From the NCBI RefSeq assembly GCF_000020665.1, contig NC_011071.1, positions 3,896,501 through 3,960,500 on the forward strand: a stretch of 64,000 bases of DNA. Reading direction: 5' to 3'. Positions 16,551 through 25,394 of the stretch are shown here, piece by piece. Every line of letters begins with the position of its first letter. Position 1 is the first letter of the stretch. The notes under the pieces are model-generated. The model was not told the origin of the DNA. It saw only the letters and a program-made list of their open reading frames with translations, and ran no database searches. The DNA is from Stenotrophomonas maltophilia R551-3 (GTDB lineage Bacteria; Pseudomonadota; Gammaproteobacteria; Xanthomonadales; Xanthomonadaceae). Made by a program: the position numbers and the translations under genes.

Positions 16551-18683
16551 TCATTCCGCCGCAGCGGCGCCGGCCGGGCCCTGGATACCCAGCTGCTGCA
16601 GCACGAAAGCGTATGACTCGGACAGCTCACGGTAGCGCTGGAAGCGCCCCGACTTGCCACCGTGACCGGCTTCCATGTTGGTGCGGAACAGGATCGGAAG
16701 ATGGCCGGTGTTGTCGTCACGCAGCTTGGCCACCCACTTGGCCGGCTCCCAGTACTGCACCTGCGAATCCCACAGGCCGGTGCCCACGAACAGCGCCGGG
16801 TAGGCCTGCTTCTTCACGTTGTCATAGGGCGAGTAGGACAGCATGTAGTCGTAGTACGGCTTCTGCTCCGGGTTGCCCCACTCGTCGTACTCGTTGGTGG
16901 TCAGCGGAATGGTCGGGTCGAGCATGGTGGTGACCACGTCGACGAACGGCACCTGCGCCACCATCACCCGGTAGTCCTGCGGCGCCTGGTTGGCCACCGC
17001 GCCCATCAGCAGGCCTCCGGCACTGCCACCGGAGGCGGCCACGCGATCTTTCGCCGCCCAACCCTGTGCCACCAGGCCACGGGTGACGTCGATGAAATCG
17101 TTGAAGGTGTTCTGCTTGTGCAGCAGCTTGCCGGTCTCGTACCAGTCACGGCCCATTTCCTGGCCGCCGCGGATATGCGCAATGGCATACACCACGCCGC
17201 GATCGAGCAGGCTCACCGCGGTCTGGTTGAAGTACGGGTCCATCGACATGCCGTAGCTGCCGTAGGCGTACTGGAACAGCGCGCCCTTGCCATCCTTCTG
17301 GTAGCCCTTGCGGTAGACCAGCGACACCGGCACCTTGACCCCGTCACGTGCGGTGATCCACACACGGTCGGTTTCGTACTTCGATACGTCATAGCCGATC
17401 ACCGGCTGCTGCTTCAGCTGACGGCGCTCGCCTGTGGCAGTGTTCAGCTCGAACACCGTAGTCGGGGTGGTCATCGAGGTGTAGACGTAACGAAGCCACG
17501 GTGTATCGGCCTCGGTGTTGTCGCCCAGGCCCATGGAATACGCCGGCTCATCAGCCTTCACGTAATCGCTGCGGCCATCCTTGAACAGCAGGCGGATGCG
17601 CTCCAGGCCTTCGGAACGTTCGGCGATGGCGGTGTAGGTATCGAACAGTTCGAAGCCTTCGATGAACACCGCGGCGTCGTGCGCGATCCAGTCCTGCCAC
17701 TGCGAACGCGAGGTCGCATCGGTGGGCGCGGTGACCAGCTTGAAGTTCTTCGCACCGTCGTTGGTGCGGATCACCCAGCGGCCATCGTAGTGGTCGGCGT
17801 CATACTCGACATCGCGCTGGCGCGGCGCAAGCACGGTGAAGGTGGTCGGATCACCGGCCGGTGCGTAGCGCTCTTCCGAGGACACGGTGCTGTGCACGCC
17901 GATGGTGATGAAGCGGTCGTCGCGGGTGCGGCCGAGGCCCATGTAGAAACTGTCGTCCTTCTCTTCGTAGACGACGGTGTCGGCGCTGGCCGGGGTGCCC
18001 AGCACGTGCTTCTTCACGCGCACGGTCAACAGCGTTTCCGGATCATTTTCGACGTACAGCACGGTGCGGTTGTCGTCGGCCCAGACCAGATCACCGGAGC
18101 TGCCGCTGATCACATCGGGCAGCACCTGGCCGGTGCGCAGGTCCTTGAAGCGAATGGTGTACTGGCGGCGGCCGACGTCATCATCGGCCCAGGCCAACAG
18201 CTGGTTGTCCTGGCTGACCTCCATCGAGCCGACACTGAAGTAACCCTTGCCGGCGGCCAGTGCATTGACGTCGAGCAGGATCTCTTCGGGCGCTTCCATC
18301 GCACCCTTGCGGCGCGCATGGATGGGGTAGTCCTGGCCGGTCTCGTAGCGGCTGTAGTACCAGTAGCCGCGCTCACGCGCCGGCACGCTGGAATCGTCCT
18401 GCTTGATGCGGCCGACGATCTCCTTGTACAGGGAGTCTTCCAGTGGCTTCAGCGGTGCCAGCAGCTGGTCGGCATAGGCATTCTCGGCCTGCAGGTAGGC
18501 CAGCATGTCCTTGTTCTCGCGCTTGTCGTCGCGCAGCCAGTAATAGTCGTCGTTGCGGGTCGCGCCGAACGGCGCCTTGACCACGTGCGGATGCTTGGCG
18601 GCATCCGGCGGAACGGGCGGAGTGGCTGCGGTAGCGGTGGTGGTCATCAGGCTGGCAAGCAACAGGCAGAGGGTGGATTTCAT
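16551..18683 (-). CDS. ptrB: oligopeptidase B (S9A), exported form
   Basis: A 710-residue S9 serine peptidase with N-terminal beta-propeller and C-terminal alpha/beta hydrolase domain. The nucleophile is Ser554 in ASGGSAGGLLMG, and the catalytic His lies in EAGHGGKSGRF near the C-terminus. The DDYYWLRDD start is typical of oligopeptidase B, which cleaves short peptides after basic residues. An added signal peptide (SLMTTTATAA) indicates periplasmic location, unlike the cytoplasmic E. coli enzyme. The ATG at 18683 is chosen because it begins this signal peptide; the frame is open further upstream only through repeats. Confidence 0.88.
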   Translation of the reverse strand: MKSTLCLLLASLMTTTATAATPPVPPDAAKHPHVVKAPFGATRNDDYYWLRDDKRENKDMLAYLQAENAYADQLLAPLKPLEDSLYKEIVGRIKQDDSSVPARERGYWYYSRYETGQDYPIHARRKGAMEAPEEILLDVNALAAGKGYFSVGSMEVSQDNQLLAWADDDVGRRQYTIRFKDLRTGQVLPDVISGSSGDLVWADDNRTVLYVENDPETLLTVRVKKHVLGTPASADTVVYEEKDDSFYMGLGRTRDDRFITIGVHSTVSSEERYAPAGDPTTFTVLAPRQRDVEYDADHYDGRWVIRTNDGAKNFKLVTAPTDATSRSQWQDWIAHDAAVFIEGFELFDTYTAIAERSEGLERIRLLFKDGRSDYVKADEPAYSMGLGDNTEADTPWLRYVYTSMTTPTTVFELNTATGERRQLKQQPVIGYDVSKYETDRVWITARDGVKVPVSLVYRKGYQKDGKGALFQYAYGSYGMSMDPYFNQTAVSLLDRGVVYAIAHIRGGQEMGRDWYETGKLLHKQNTFNDFIDVTRGLVAQGWAAKDRVAASGGSAGGLLMGAVANQAPQDYRVMVAQVPFVDVVTTMLDPTIPLTTNEYDEWGNPEQKPYYDYMLSYSPYDNVKKQAYPALFVGTGLWDSQVQYWEPAKWVAKLRDDNTGHLPILFRTNMEAGHGGKSGRFQRYRELSESYAFVLQQLGIQGPAGAAAAE

Positions 18684-18723
18684 GAGATAAGGCTCCTGGT
18701 GCATCAATGCAATGGTCTTCGAC

Positions 18724-18761
18724 GGGGTCAGATCCCTTTTCCCGAAAAGGGATCTGACCCC
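18724..18761. repeat. GGGGTCAG-bounded palindromic repeat
   Basis: A perfect inverted repeat with 17-bp arms and a CCCG loop (18741-18744). Outer ends match the other family members; the inner stem is CCCTTTT/AAAAGGG. Located in the divergent region between ptrB and the aminotransferase gene. Confidence 0.75.
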
Positions 18762-18820
18762 AATACCGGCAATGCGGCAACCCTGCGGATCGTCATGGGT
18801 CGCGCGCGGCCCTCCTCCGG

Positions 18821-18857
18821 GCCAGAGCCCTTTTGCACGCAAAAGGGATCCGACCCC
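18821..18857. repeat. GGGGTCAG-bounded palindromic repeat, decayed left end
   Basis: Left end GCCAGAG has lost the GGGGT; right end ATCCGACCCC is intact. The inner stem CCCTTTT/AAAAGGG equals that of the neighbouring copy at 18724. Confidence 0.65.
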
Positions 18858-18880
18858 GGCACGCGGCGTACCATGGCGGC

Positions 18881-20065
18881 ATGAGTACCCTGCCCCACAC
18901 GCCGGGCTACAGCCGGCGCAGCCATGAAATCGCCCCGTTCCACGTGATGTCCCTGCTGGCCCGCGCACAGGCGCTGGAACAGGCCGGCCATGATGTGATC
19001 CACCTGGAGATCGGCGAACCGGACTTCACCACCGCCGAACCGGTCGTACGCGCCGGCCAGGCCGCACTGGCCGCCGGCCACACCCGCTATACCGCCGCGC
19101 GCGGCCTGCCGGCCCTGCGCCAGGCGATCAGCGGCTTCTATCGCAGCCACTATGGGCTGGACATCGATCCCGAACGCATCCTGGTCACGCCCGGCGGTTC
19201 CGGGGCGCTGCTGCTGGCCAGCAGCCTGCTGGTCGATCCCGGCCGCCACTGGCTGCTGGCCGACCCCGGCTACCCCTGCAACCGCCACTTCCTGCGCCTG
19301 GTGGAAGGCGGCGCGCAGCTGGTGCCGGTCGGCCCGGACACCGCCTACCAGCTCACTCCATCGCTGGTGGAACAGCACTGGAATGCCGACAGTGTCGGCG
19401 CGCTGGTGGCCTCACCCGCCAATCCGACCGGTACCGTGCTCTCCGCCGACGAACTGGCGGCGCTGTCGAAAGCCCTGCAGGCGCGTGGCGGCCATCTGGT
19501 AGTGGACGAGATCTATCACGGCCTGACCTACGGCCTCGACGCAGCCAGCGTGCTGCAGGTGGATGACAACGCGTTCGTGCTGAACAGCTTCTCCAAGTAT
19601 TTCGGCATGACCGGTTGGCGACTGGGCTGGCTGGTGGCGCCGCCGGCGGCGGTGCCCGATCTGGAGAAGCTGGCGCAGAACCTGTACATCAGCGCGTCCA
19701 GCATCGCCCAGCACGCTGCGCTGGCCTGCTTCAGCGCGGAATCGATGGCGATCTTCGAGCAGCGCCGGCAGGCTTTCCAGCAGCGCCGCGACTTCCTGCT
19801 GCCGGCCCTGCGCGAGCTCGGCTTCCGCATCGACGTGGAGCCGCAGGGCGCGTTCTACCTGTACGCCGACGTCAGTGCATTCACCGATGACGCGCAGGCG
19901 TTCTGCAACCACTTCCTGGAAACCGAGCACGTGGCGTTCACCCCGGGCCTGGATTTCGGCTTCCACCGTGCCAACCAGCATGTGCGGCTGGCCTACACCC
20001 AGGAAGTGCCGCGGTTGCAGGAAGCGGTGGCGCGGATTGCGCGCGGGTTGAAACGATTCCGGTAG
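18881..20065 (+). CDS. class I/II PLP-dependent aminotransferase
   Basis: A 394-residue fold-type I aminotransferase. The PLP-binding lysine is Lys239 in LNSFSKYFGMTGWRLGW; other family motifs are HLEIGEPDF near the N-terminus, ASPANPTGTVLS (the Asn-Pro-Thr-Gly substrate-carboxylate region) and VVDEIYHGLTYG. This resembles the AspC/AlaC-like group; the amino-acid substrate cannot be read from sequence. The ATG at 18881 follows a decayed GGGGTCAG repeat. The TAG stop codon is part of a GTAG REP head, so the repeat has inserted or evolved at the exact gene end. Confidence 0.88.
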   Translation: MSTLPHTPGYSRRSHEIAPFHVMSLLARAQALEQAGHDVIHLEIGEPDFTTAEPVVRAGQAALAAGHTRYTAARGLPALRQAISGFYRSHYGLDIDPERILVTPGGSGALLLASSLLVDPGRHWLLADPGYPCNRHFLRLVEGGAQLVPVGPDTAYQLTPSLVEQHWNADSVGALVASPANPTGTVLSADELAALSKALQARGGHLVVDEIYHGLTYGLDAASVLQVDDNAFVLNSFSKYFGMTGWRLGWLVAPPAAVPDLEKLAQNLYISASSIAQHAALACFSAESMAIFEQRRQAFQQRRDFLLPALRELGFRIDVEPQGAFYLYADVSAFTDDAQAFCNHFLETEHVAFTPGLDFGFHRANQHVRLAYTQEVPRLQEAVARIARGLKRFR

Positions 20066-20129
20066 CGCCGGGCCATGCCCGGCGGCATATTGCCGCGCTC
20101 CGCGCTCGCCGGGCATGGCCCGGCGCTAC
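20062..20129. repeat. SMAG REP pair overlapping a stop codon
   Basis: Forward copy whose GTAG (20062-20065) supplies the aminotransferase stop, and an inverted copy ending CTAC at 20129. Confidence 0.85.
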
Positions 20130-20147
20130 CGTTCAACGAACGCCCAA

Positions 20148-20177
20148 AGAAAAACGCCGCCCGAAGGCGGCGTTTTT
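20148..20177. terminator. bidirectional intrinsic terminator
   Basis: AAAACGCCGCC-CGAA-GGCGGCGTTTT, with A and T tracts on both sides, between the convergent aminotransferase and prolyl-oligopeptidase genes. Confidence 0.85.
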
Positions 20178-20184
20178 CATTCCA

Positions 20185-22281
20185 TCACTTACCGCCCAAC
20201 CGCTCCCACAGGAAGCTGTAGGCCAGCGCCGACATGTGCGCTGCCTGCGCATTGTTGGCCGCACCGCCGTGGCCACCTTCGATGTTCTCGTAGTAGGTCA
20301 CGTCCTTGCCGGCGTCGGTCATCTTCGCTGCCATCTTGCGGGCGTGGCCCGGGTGCACGCGATCATCGCGGGTGGAGGTGGTGAACAGCACCGGCGGGTA
20401 GGTCTTCTTCGCGTCGAACAGATGGTACGGCGAGAAGGTCTTGATGAACTCCCAGTCGCTGGTGTCCGGGTTGCCGTACTCGGCCATCCACGAGGCACCC
20501 GCCAGCAGGTGGCTGTAGCGCTTCATGTCCAGCAGCGGTACCTGCACCACCACCGCACCGAACAGCTCCGGGTACTGGGTCAGCATGTTGCCGGTGAGCA
20601 GGCCACCGTTGCTGCCACCCTGCACACCCAGGTGCTTGGCCGAGGTGATCTTGCGGGTGACCAGGTCCTGCGCCACGGCGGCCATGTCTTCATAAGCCTT
20701 GTGACGGTTCTGCTTCAGCGCCGCCTGGTGCCAGCGCGGGCCGTACTCGCCACCGCCACGGATGTTGGCGACCACGTACACGCCGCCCTTCTCCAGCCAG
20801 GCGCGGCCCATGCCACCGGAGTAGTTCGGGGTCAGCGAGATCTCGAAGCCACCGTAGCCGTACAGCAGGGTCGGGTTGGAACCGTCCAGCTTCATCGTCT
20901 TGTCGTGCACCACGAAGTACGGCACGCGGGTGCCATCCTTGCTGGTAGCGAAGTGCTGTTCGATCACCTTGTCCTTGGCATCGAAGAAGGCCGGCATGGT
21001 CTTGAGCACTTCCGGTGCCTTGCCGATCTCGGCCAGTGCCAGCGTGGTCGGGGTCAGGTAGTCGGTGGCGGTCAACCACACCGCATCACTGTCGTTGCTG
21101 TCCACTGCTGCCACGCCGAGGGTACCGAACGCCGGTGCACCGACGAACGCGCTCTTCTGCCAGCCCTTCGCGCCCGGAGTCAACACCGACAAGCGGTTTT
21201 TGACGTCGTCCAGCACGTTCAGTACCAGGTGGTTCCGGGTCCACGAAGCGCCGGCCAGCGAAGTGGTCGCGGTCGGAGTGAACAACACCTCGAAATCGCG
21301 TTTGCCGGCCAGGAAGTCATCCAGCTTGGTCGCCAGCAGCGAACCGGAGGCATAAGTCTTGCCGCCCACGGTCCAGGCGTCACGCAGCTCCAGGGTCAGC
21401 CATTGCTTGTGCAGGCCCTTCTCGGCCGAGTTCGGCGCGTCGATCTTGGTCAGCGTGCCGTCGTCGCTGCGCAGGTAGATCTCGTTGTTGTAGAAGGCCA
21501 GCGTGCGGCTGACCAGGTTGCGCTCGAAGCCCGGGGTGTCATCGTGCATCGCCGCGATGTACATGTCTTCCGGCTTGCCTTCGTACACCACGCTGGCCGA
21601 AGCCATCGGCGTGCCGCGCTTCCACAGCTTGGCCACGCGCGGGTAGCCGGAGGTGGTCATCGAGCCGGCACCGAAGTCGGTGTAGACGAACACGGTGTCG
21701 CGATCGATCCAGTTCAGGCCGCCCTTCGATTCCGGACGGAAGAAGCCGTCCTTGATCCAGGACTTGTTGGACAGGTCGAACTCACGGGTGACATCGGCAT
21801 CGGCGCCGCCGCGCGACAGCGCGATCAGGCAGCGGCTGTAGTCCGGGCGCAGGCAGTCGGCACCGTGCCAGACCCAGTTCTCACCCTCGGCCTTGTTCAA
21901 CGCGTCCAGGTCGAGCACGGTTTCCCACAGCGGCGAGGCCTTGCGGTATTCGGCCAGCGTGGTGCGCCGCCACAGGCCGCGCTCGTGCTGCTTGTCCTTC
22001 CAGAAGTTGTAGTAGTAGTCGCCGATCTTCTGCACGCCGGGGATCTTGGCGTCGGAGTCGAGCACCTCGCGGATGCTGGTTTCCATCTGCTTGAAGGCAG
22101 GGGTCTGTGCCAGGCGCCCTTCGGACTTGGCGTTCTGTTCCTTGACCCAGGACAGCGGCTTGTCGCCGGTGACGTCCTCCAGCCAGGCGTAGCGATCGGT
22201 TTCTTCAGCGGCCACGGCGGTCCCCACCGAGGCAGCGGTCATCATGCCGGCCAGCAGGCAGGCGGAAGCGAGTCGTGACAT
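20185..22281 (-). CDS. prolyl oligopeptidase family serine peptidase (S9A)
   Basis: A 698-residue exported peptidase with signal peptide (about 1-24, SVGTAVAAEE), propeller domain and C-terminal hydrolase domain. The nucleophile is Ser557 in QGGSNGGLLTG; the catalytic Asp lies in TRDDRVHPGHARK and the His in IEGGHGGAAN. These match the prolyl oligopeptidase branch of S9A more than oligopeptidase B. It is a second S9 peptidase within 2 kb of the first, but they differ in active-site context and are not a recent duplication. Likely role is periplasmic peptide turnover. Confidence 0.88.
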   Translation of the reverse strand: MSRLASACLLAGMMTAASVGTAVAAEETDRYAWLEDVTGDKPLSWVKEQNAKSEGRLAQTPAFKQMETSIREVLDSDAKIPGVQKIGDYYYNFWKDKQHERGLWRRTTLAEYRKASPLWETVLDLDALNKAEGENWVWHGADCLRPDYSRCLIALSRGGADADVTREFDLSNKSWIKDGFFRPESKGGLNWIDRDTVFVYTDFGAGSMTTSGYPRVAKLWKRGTPMASASVVYEGKPEDMYIAAMHDDTPGFERNLVSRTLAFYNNEIYLRSDDGTLTKIDAPNSAEKGLHKQWLTLELRDAWTVGGKTYASGSLLATKLDDFLAGKRDFEVLFTPTATTSLAGASWTRNHLVLNVLDDVKNRLSVLTPGAKGWQKSAFVGAPAFGTLGVAAVDSNDSDAVWLTATDYLTPTTLALAEIGKAPEVLKTMPAFFDAKDKVIEQHFATSKDGTRVPYFVVHDKTMKLDGSNPTLLYGYGGFEISLTPNYSGGMGRAWLEKGGVYVVANIRGGGEYGPRWHQAALKQNRHKAYEDMAAVAQDLVTRKITSAKHLGVQGGSNGGLLTGNMLTQYPELFGAVVVQVPLLDMKRYSHLLAGASWMAEYGNPDTSDWEFIKTFSPYHLFDAKKTYPPVLFTTSTRDDRVHPGHARKMAAKMTDAGKDVTYYENIEGGHGGAANNAQAAHMSALAYSFLWERLGGK

Positions 22282-22350
22282 TGCAGCTCCAGGCAGTCAT
22301 AAGCCCAGGAACGCTAGCACGGAACATCGCGGCCGCCCCCGTGTCGAAGG

Positions 22351-22677
22351 TCAGGCCGTGGCCGTCGAGCCGCGCCGGCCTCGAGGCGTCCCGCCGCTGC
22401 GACGTCGCGCCTGTCCACCGGTACGACGTGCCAGCCGCAGCCACGACAGGCGTGGCAACGGGAAGCGCAGCAACGCCCACCAGGCCACCAGCGGCATGCC
22501 TACCAGCCACATCGGCAGCCAGCCCAGCCAGGCGCTGCTGCCGCGCGCGGCCGGCCAGACCAGTACCAGCGCCAGGCCGGCCAGGGCCAACTGCTGCACG
22601 CTGCGCAGCAGGCGCGGGTCGGCACGCTCGAGGATGACGCGTTCAGTTGCAGGGCGACGGACGGAACGTGCGTTCAT
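22351..22677 (-). CDS. small hypothetical membrane protein
   Basis: A 108-residue protein starting MNARSVRRPATERVIL, with two likely membrane segments (about 28-45, LALAGLALVLVWPAA, and 50-72, WLGWLPMWLVGMPLVAWWALL) and a very basic, Arg/Gly-rich tail. A GGAGAAG site precedes the ATG. I do not recognise a family. It lies upstream of the S9 peptidase on the same strand and diverges from the lipocalin gene. Confidence 0.65.
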   Translation of the reverse strand: MNARSVRRPATERVILERADPRLLRSVQQLALAGLALVLVWPAARGSSAWLGWLPMWLVGMPLVAWWALLRFPLPRLSWLRLARRTGGQARRRSGGTPRGRRGSTATA

Positions 22678-22804
22678 GGGGCTTCTCCGGTAGACAATGC
22701 AACACAGCTTGGGCAAGCCCCTTCTCACAGGTTGCGACACCATTGACGGATCGCGTGCACACAGTCGACCATGCGCGTGCAAGCCCACTGGAGCACGCTC
22801 CCGC

Positions 22805-23407
22805 ATGACCTCGATCCGCCCGCTCTGCGCCGTGCTGCTGGCCCTGTCCCTGGCGGGCCCCGCCATGGCCACCAGTGAGCCGCCGTCGCCCCGTGCCAGC
22901 GCAGCGCGCGCTTCCGCCCTGGACGAACCGATCGACCTGAAGCGTTTCATGGGCACCTGGTACGTGATCGGCCGCGTGCCGAACTTCATCGAACGCGGCC
23001 ATGTCGCCAGCGTCAACCAGTACGAATTGCGCGACGAACACAAGGTCGGCATCACCTACCGCTACCGCGATGGCTTCGGCGAACCCCTGCAGGAAGTCCG
23101 CGCCCGTGCCAGCGTCGACCCGGACAGCGGCAACCACGGCTGGCGCACCTGGTTCTATCGCGTGGTGCCTACCCATTCGCGCGTGCTGGAAGTCGCCCCG
23201 GACTACTCATGGGCGCTGATCGGCTACCCGGGCCGCGAGATGGCCTGGATCTTCTCGCGTACGCCGGACATGGACAAAGCCCTGTACAAGGAGCTGGCCG
23301 AGCGCCTGCGTGACGAGTACGGGGTGAACACCGACAAGCTCAAGCGCGTGCCGCAGCATCCCGAGCAGGTCGGCAAGCTGGGCTACGAAGTGCCGAACGA
23401 GCGTTGA
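22805..23407 (+). CDS. bacterial lipocalin
   Basis: A 200-residue lipocalin of the Blc type. It has a signal peptide ending AGPAMATS, then the lipocalin GxW motif in FMGTWYVIGRVPNFIERG (about residues 48-66), and the conserved YSWALIGYPGREMAWIFSR strand typical of Blc. The signal lacks an obvious lipobox cysteine, so the protein is probably soluble in the periplasm, unlike E. coli Blc, which is lipid-anchored. Family members bind lysophospholipids or fatty acids. Diverges from a small membrane protein gene; no operon partner is visible. Confidence 0.85.
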   Translation: MTSIRPLCAVLLALSLAGPAMATSEPPSPRASAARASALDEPIDLKRFMGTWYVIGRVPNFIERGHVASVNQYELRDEHKVGITYRYRDGFGEPLQEVRARASVDPDSGNHGWRTWFYRVVPTHSRVLEVAPDYSWALIGYPGREMAWIFSRTPDMDKALYKELAERLRDEYGVNTDKLKRVPQHPEQVGKLGYEVPNER

Positions 23408-23414
23408 GATGGCG

Positions 23415-23481
23415 CCGCTGGGCATGGCCCGGCGCTACCTGCCACATGACCCTTCCGGTAGCGCCGGGCCATGCCCGGCGG
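23415..23481. repeat. SMAG REP pair
   Basis: Inverted copy (GCTGGGCATGGCCCGGCGCTAC, 23417-23438 core) followed by a forward copy with GTAG at 23458. Lies between the convergent lipocalin and metI genes. Confidence 0.8.
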
Positions 23482-23490
23482 ATTCACCGA

Positions 23491-24180
23491 TTATTTGCGG
23501 CTGTAATGCGTGACCAGGCGGTCGCCGAGCATCTGCAGCAGCTGCACCAGCACCAGCAATACCACCACGGTGACCAGGGCCACGTCGGTACGGTTGCGCT
23601 GGTAGCCTTCGCGAAGCGCCAGGTCGCCCAGGCCACCGGAACCAATCGCACCGCCCATTGCCGTGAACCCGACCAGCGCCACCGTGGTTACGGTCGCGGC
23701 TGCAATCAGGCCCGGGCGGGCTTCGGGCAGCAGTACCCGGCTGACCAGTTGCCAGGTGGTGGCGCCCATCGACTGTGCTGCCTCGACCACGCCGCGGTCT
23801 ACTTCACGCAGGGCGGTCTCGACCAGCCGCGCGTAGAACGGTGCCGCACCGATGACCAGTGCGGGCAGCGTGCCGAGCACACCGATCGACTGGCCCATCA
23901 GCCACAGCGACACCGGGATCAGCACCACCATCAGGATGATGAACGGTACCGAGCGCAGCAGGTTCACCACCAGCGCCAGCACGCCGTAGGCAAAGGGCCG
24001 GCGCTTCAGCTGCGGCGCACCGAACACGTACAACAACACGCCCATCGGCAACCCAATGGCCAGAGTCAGTGGCAGCGAACCGGCCATCATCAGCAGCGTC
24101 TCGATGGTGGCCTTGCCGATATCCACCCATTTGTCCGCATCCAGGTGGCGGAAGAAACCTTCAGCAGTGGCGGCGATCAT
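23491..24180 (-). CDS. metI: methionine ABC transporter permease MetI
   Basis: A 229-residue ABC permease with about five membrane helices and the EAA-type coupling loop ([32 protein letters not shown]). MetNI imports D- and L-methionine. Its ATG overlaps the metN stop (ATGA), showing tight coupling. No metQ substrate-binding gene follows: the next gene downstream is the lipocalin on the opposite strand. Confidence 0.88.
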   Translation of the reverse strand: MIAATAEGFFRHLDADKWVDIGKATIETLLMMAGSLPLTLAIGLPMGVLLYVFGAPQLKRRPFAYGVLALVVNLLRSVPFIILMVVLIPVSLWLMGQSIGVLGTLPALVIGAAPFYARLVETALREVDRGVVEAAQSMGATTWQLVSRVLLPEARPGLIAAATVTTVALVGFTAMGGAIGSGGLGDLALREGYQRNRTDVALVTVVVLLVLVQLLQMLGDRLVTHYSRK

Positions 24181-25184
24181 CGACGCAGTTCCTCAACGTG
24201 CACGCCGGCGGCCACGAATGCGGCCTGCGCGGCGGACTGGTCACCGCCCACCAGGGCGACCACCAGCTGGCCATACGGGGTGTCCTTGATCCGGTCGATA
24301 CGGCCGGACAGGATGTTGTAATCGACCCCGGTCTGGCGCGCGACGCTGCCGAGCAGGGGTTCATAGGTGTCGCCGCCGAGGAAGGTCAGACGCACGATGC
24401 GACCGCCGACGACGTCGAAATCGCGGTGCAGCGCGCCTTCATCCACATGCTCCGATTCGCTGACGAAACGGCGCGTGGTCGGGTGCTGCGGATGCAGGAA
24501 CACCCGGGTGACCGGCCCGGTCTCGACCATCTGACCGGCATCAAGCACGGCCACGCGATCGCAGACACGGCGGATCACGTCCATCTCGTGGGTGATCAGC
24601 ACGATGGTGAGGCCCAGCTCTCGGTTGATCTTCGACAGCAGTGACAACACCGAAGCGGTGGTCTGCGGGTCGAGCGCACTGGTCGCCTCGTCGCACAGCA
24701 GGATCTGCGGGCGGGTCGCCAGCGCACGGGCGATGCCGACGCGCTGCTTCTGGCCACCGGACAACTGGGCCGGGTATTTCTGCGCATGCGCTTCCAGGCC
24801 GACGGTCTGCAGCAGCTCGGCCACGCGCGCGTCGATCTCCGCCTTCGGCGTACCGGCCAGTTCCAGCGGGAAGGCGACGTTGCCCGCCACCGTGCGCGAA
24901 GACAGCAGGTTGAAGTGCTGGAAGATCATGCCGATGCGCCGGCGCAGCGCGCGCAGGCCGTCCGGGTCCAGCGCGGTGACATCCTCGCCGCCGATCAACA
25001 GCCGTCCACCGCTGGGCTCTTCCAGGCGGTTGATCATGCGGATCAGGGTCGACTTGCCGGCACCGGAATGGCCAATGATGCCGAACACCTCACCGGCCTC
25101 GATGGTCAGGTCCAGCGGTTGCAGCGCGCTGACCTCGCGGCCGGCAACGGCATAGGATTTGTGCAGGCGCTGGAACTCGATCAC
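24177..25184 (-). CDS. metN: methionine ABC transporter ATPase MetN
   Basis: A 335-residue ATPase. Walker A is GHSGAGKST, the signature is LSGGQKQR, Walker B ends [11 protein letters not shown], and the H-loop His is in VLITHEMDV. The C-terminal 80 residues form the NIL (ACT-like) domain, where methionine binds to cause trans-inhibition. Its start at 25184 ([13 protein letters not shown]) is canonical. Upstream lies about 130 bp of intergenic DNA and then a palindrome; no substrate-binding protein gene is on that side either. Confidence 0.9.
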   Translation of the reverse strand: MIEFQRLHKSYAVAGREVSALQPLDLTIEAGEVFGIIGHSGAGKSTLIRMINRLEEPSGGRLLIGGEDVTALDPDGLRALRRRIGMIFQHFNLLSSRTVAGNVAFPLELAGTPKAEIDARVAELLQTVGLEAHAQKYPAQLSGGQKQRVGIARALATRPQILLCDEATSALDPQTTASVLSLLSKINRELGLTIVLITHEMDVIRRVCDRVAVLDAGQMVETGPVTRVFLHPQHPTTRRFVSESEHVDEGALHRDFDVVGGRIVRLTFLGGDTYEPLLGSVARQTGVDYNILSGRIDRIKDTPYGQLVVALVGGDQSAAQAAFVAAGVHVEELRR

Positions 25185-25313
25185 GGGCGTGACTCACCGG
25201 CTGGGTGGCGGAAGGGGGCGTGCAGCCTACCAGCGTGGGGGCTTGCGCGCCCGCGCCATGGGCCAGAATGTTATTCCTTTTGGTTCTAAGGCGTAATTGC
25301 CGGCGATGACGTT

Positions 25314-25375
25314 GGGGTCAGAGCCCCTGCGGGGATCCGACCCCGGGGTCGGATCCCCGCAGGGGCTCTGACCCC
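25314..25375. repeat. perfect 62-bp palindrome (dimer of the GGGGTCAG repeat)
   Basis: Two 31-bp copies of the repeat in exact inverted orientation with no spacer, each bounded by GGGGTCAGAG and GATCCGACCCC. Located between the metN 5' end and the DMT exporter 3' end. Confidence 0.85.
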
Positions 25376-25394
25376 ATTCCCCGGCCCAACGGAC

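Noticed and set aside
16662..18884. Open frame of 740 codons antisense to the oligopeptidase B gene
   Set aside because: Composition-driven shadow; no ribosome-binding site or recognisable domain, and the opposite strand encodes an intact peptidase.
16551..22281. The two S9 peptidase genes as a recent tandem duplication
   Set aside because: Their active-site contexts (GGSAGGLLMG against GGSNGGLLTG), N-termini and subfamily features differ, which points to old, separate subfamilies.
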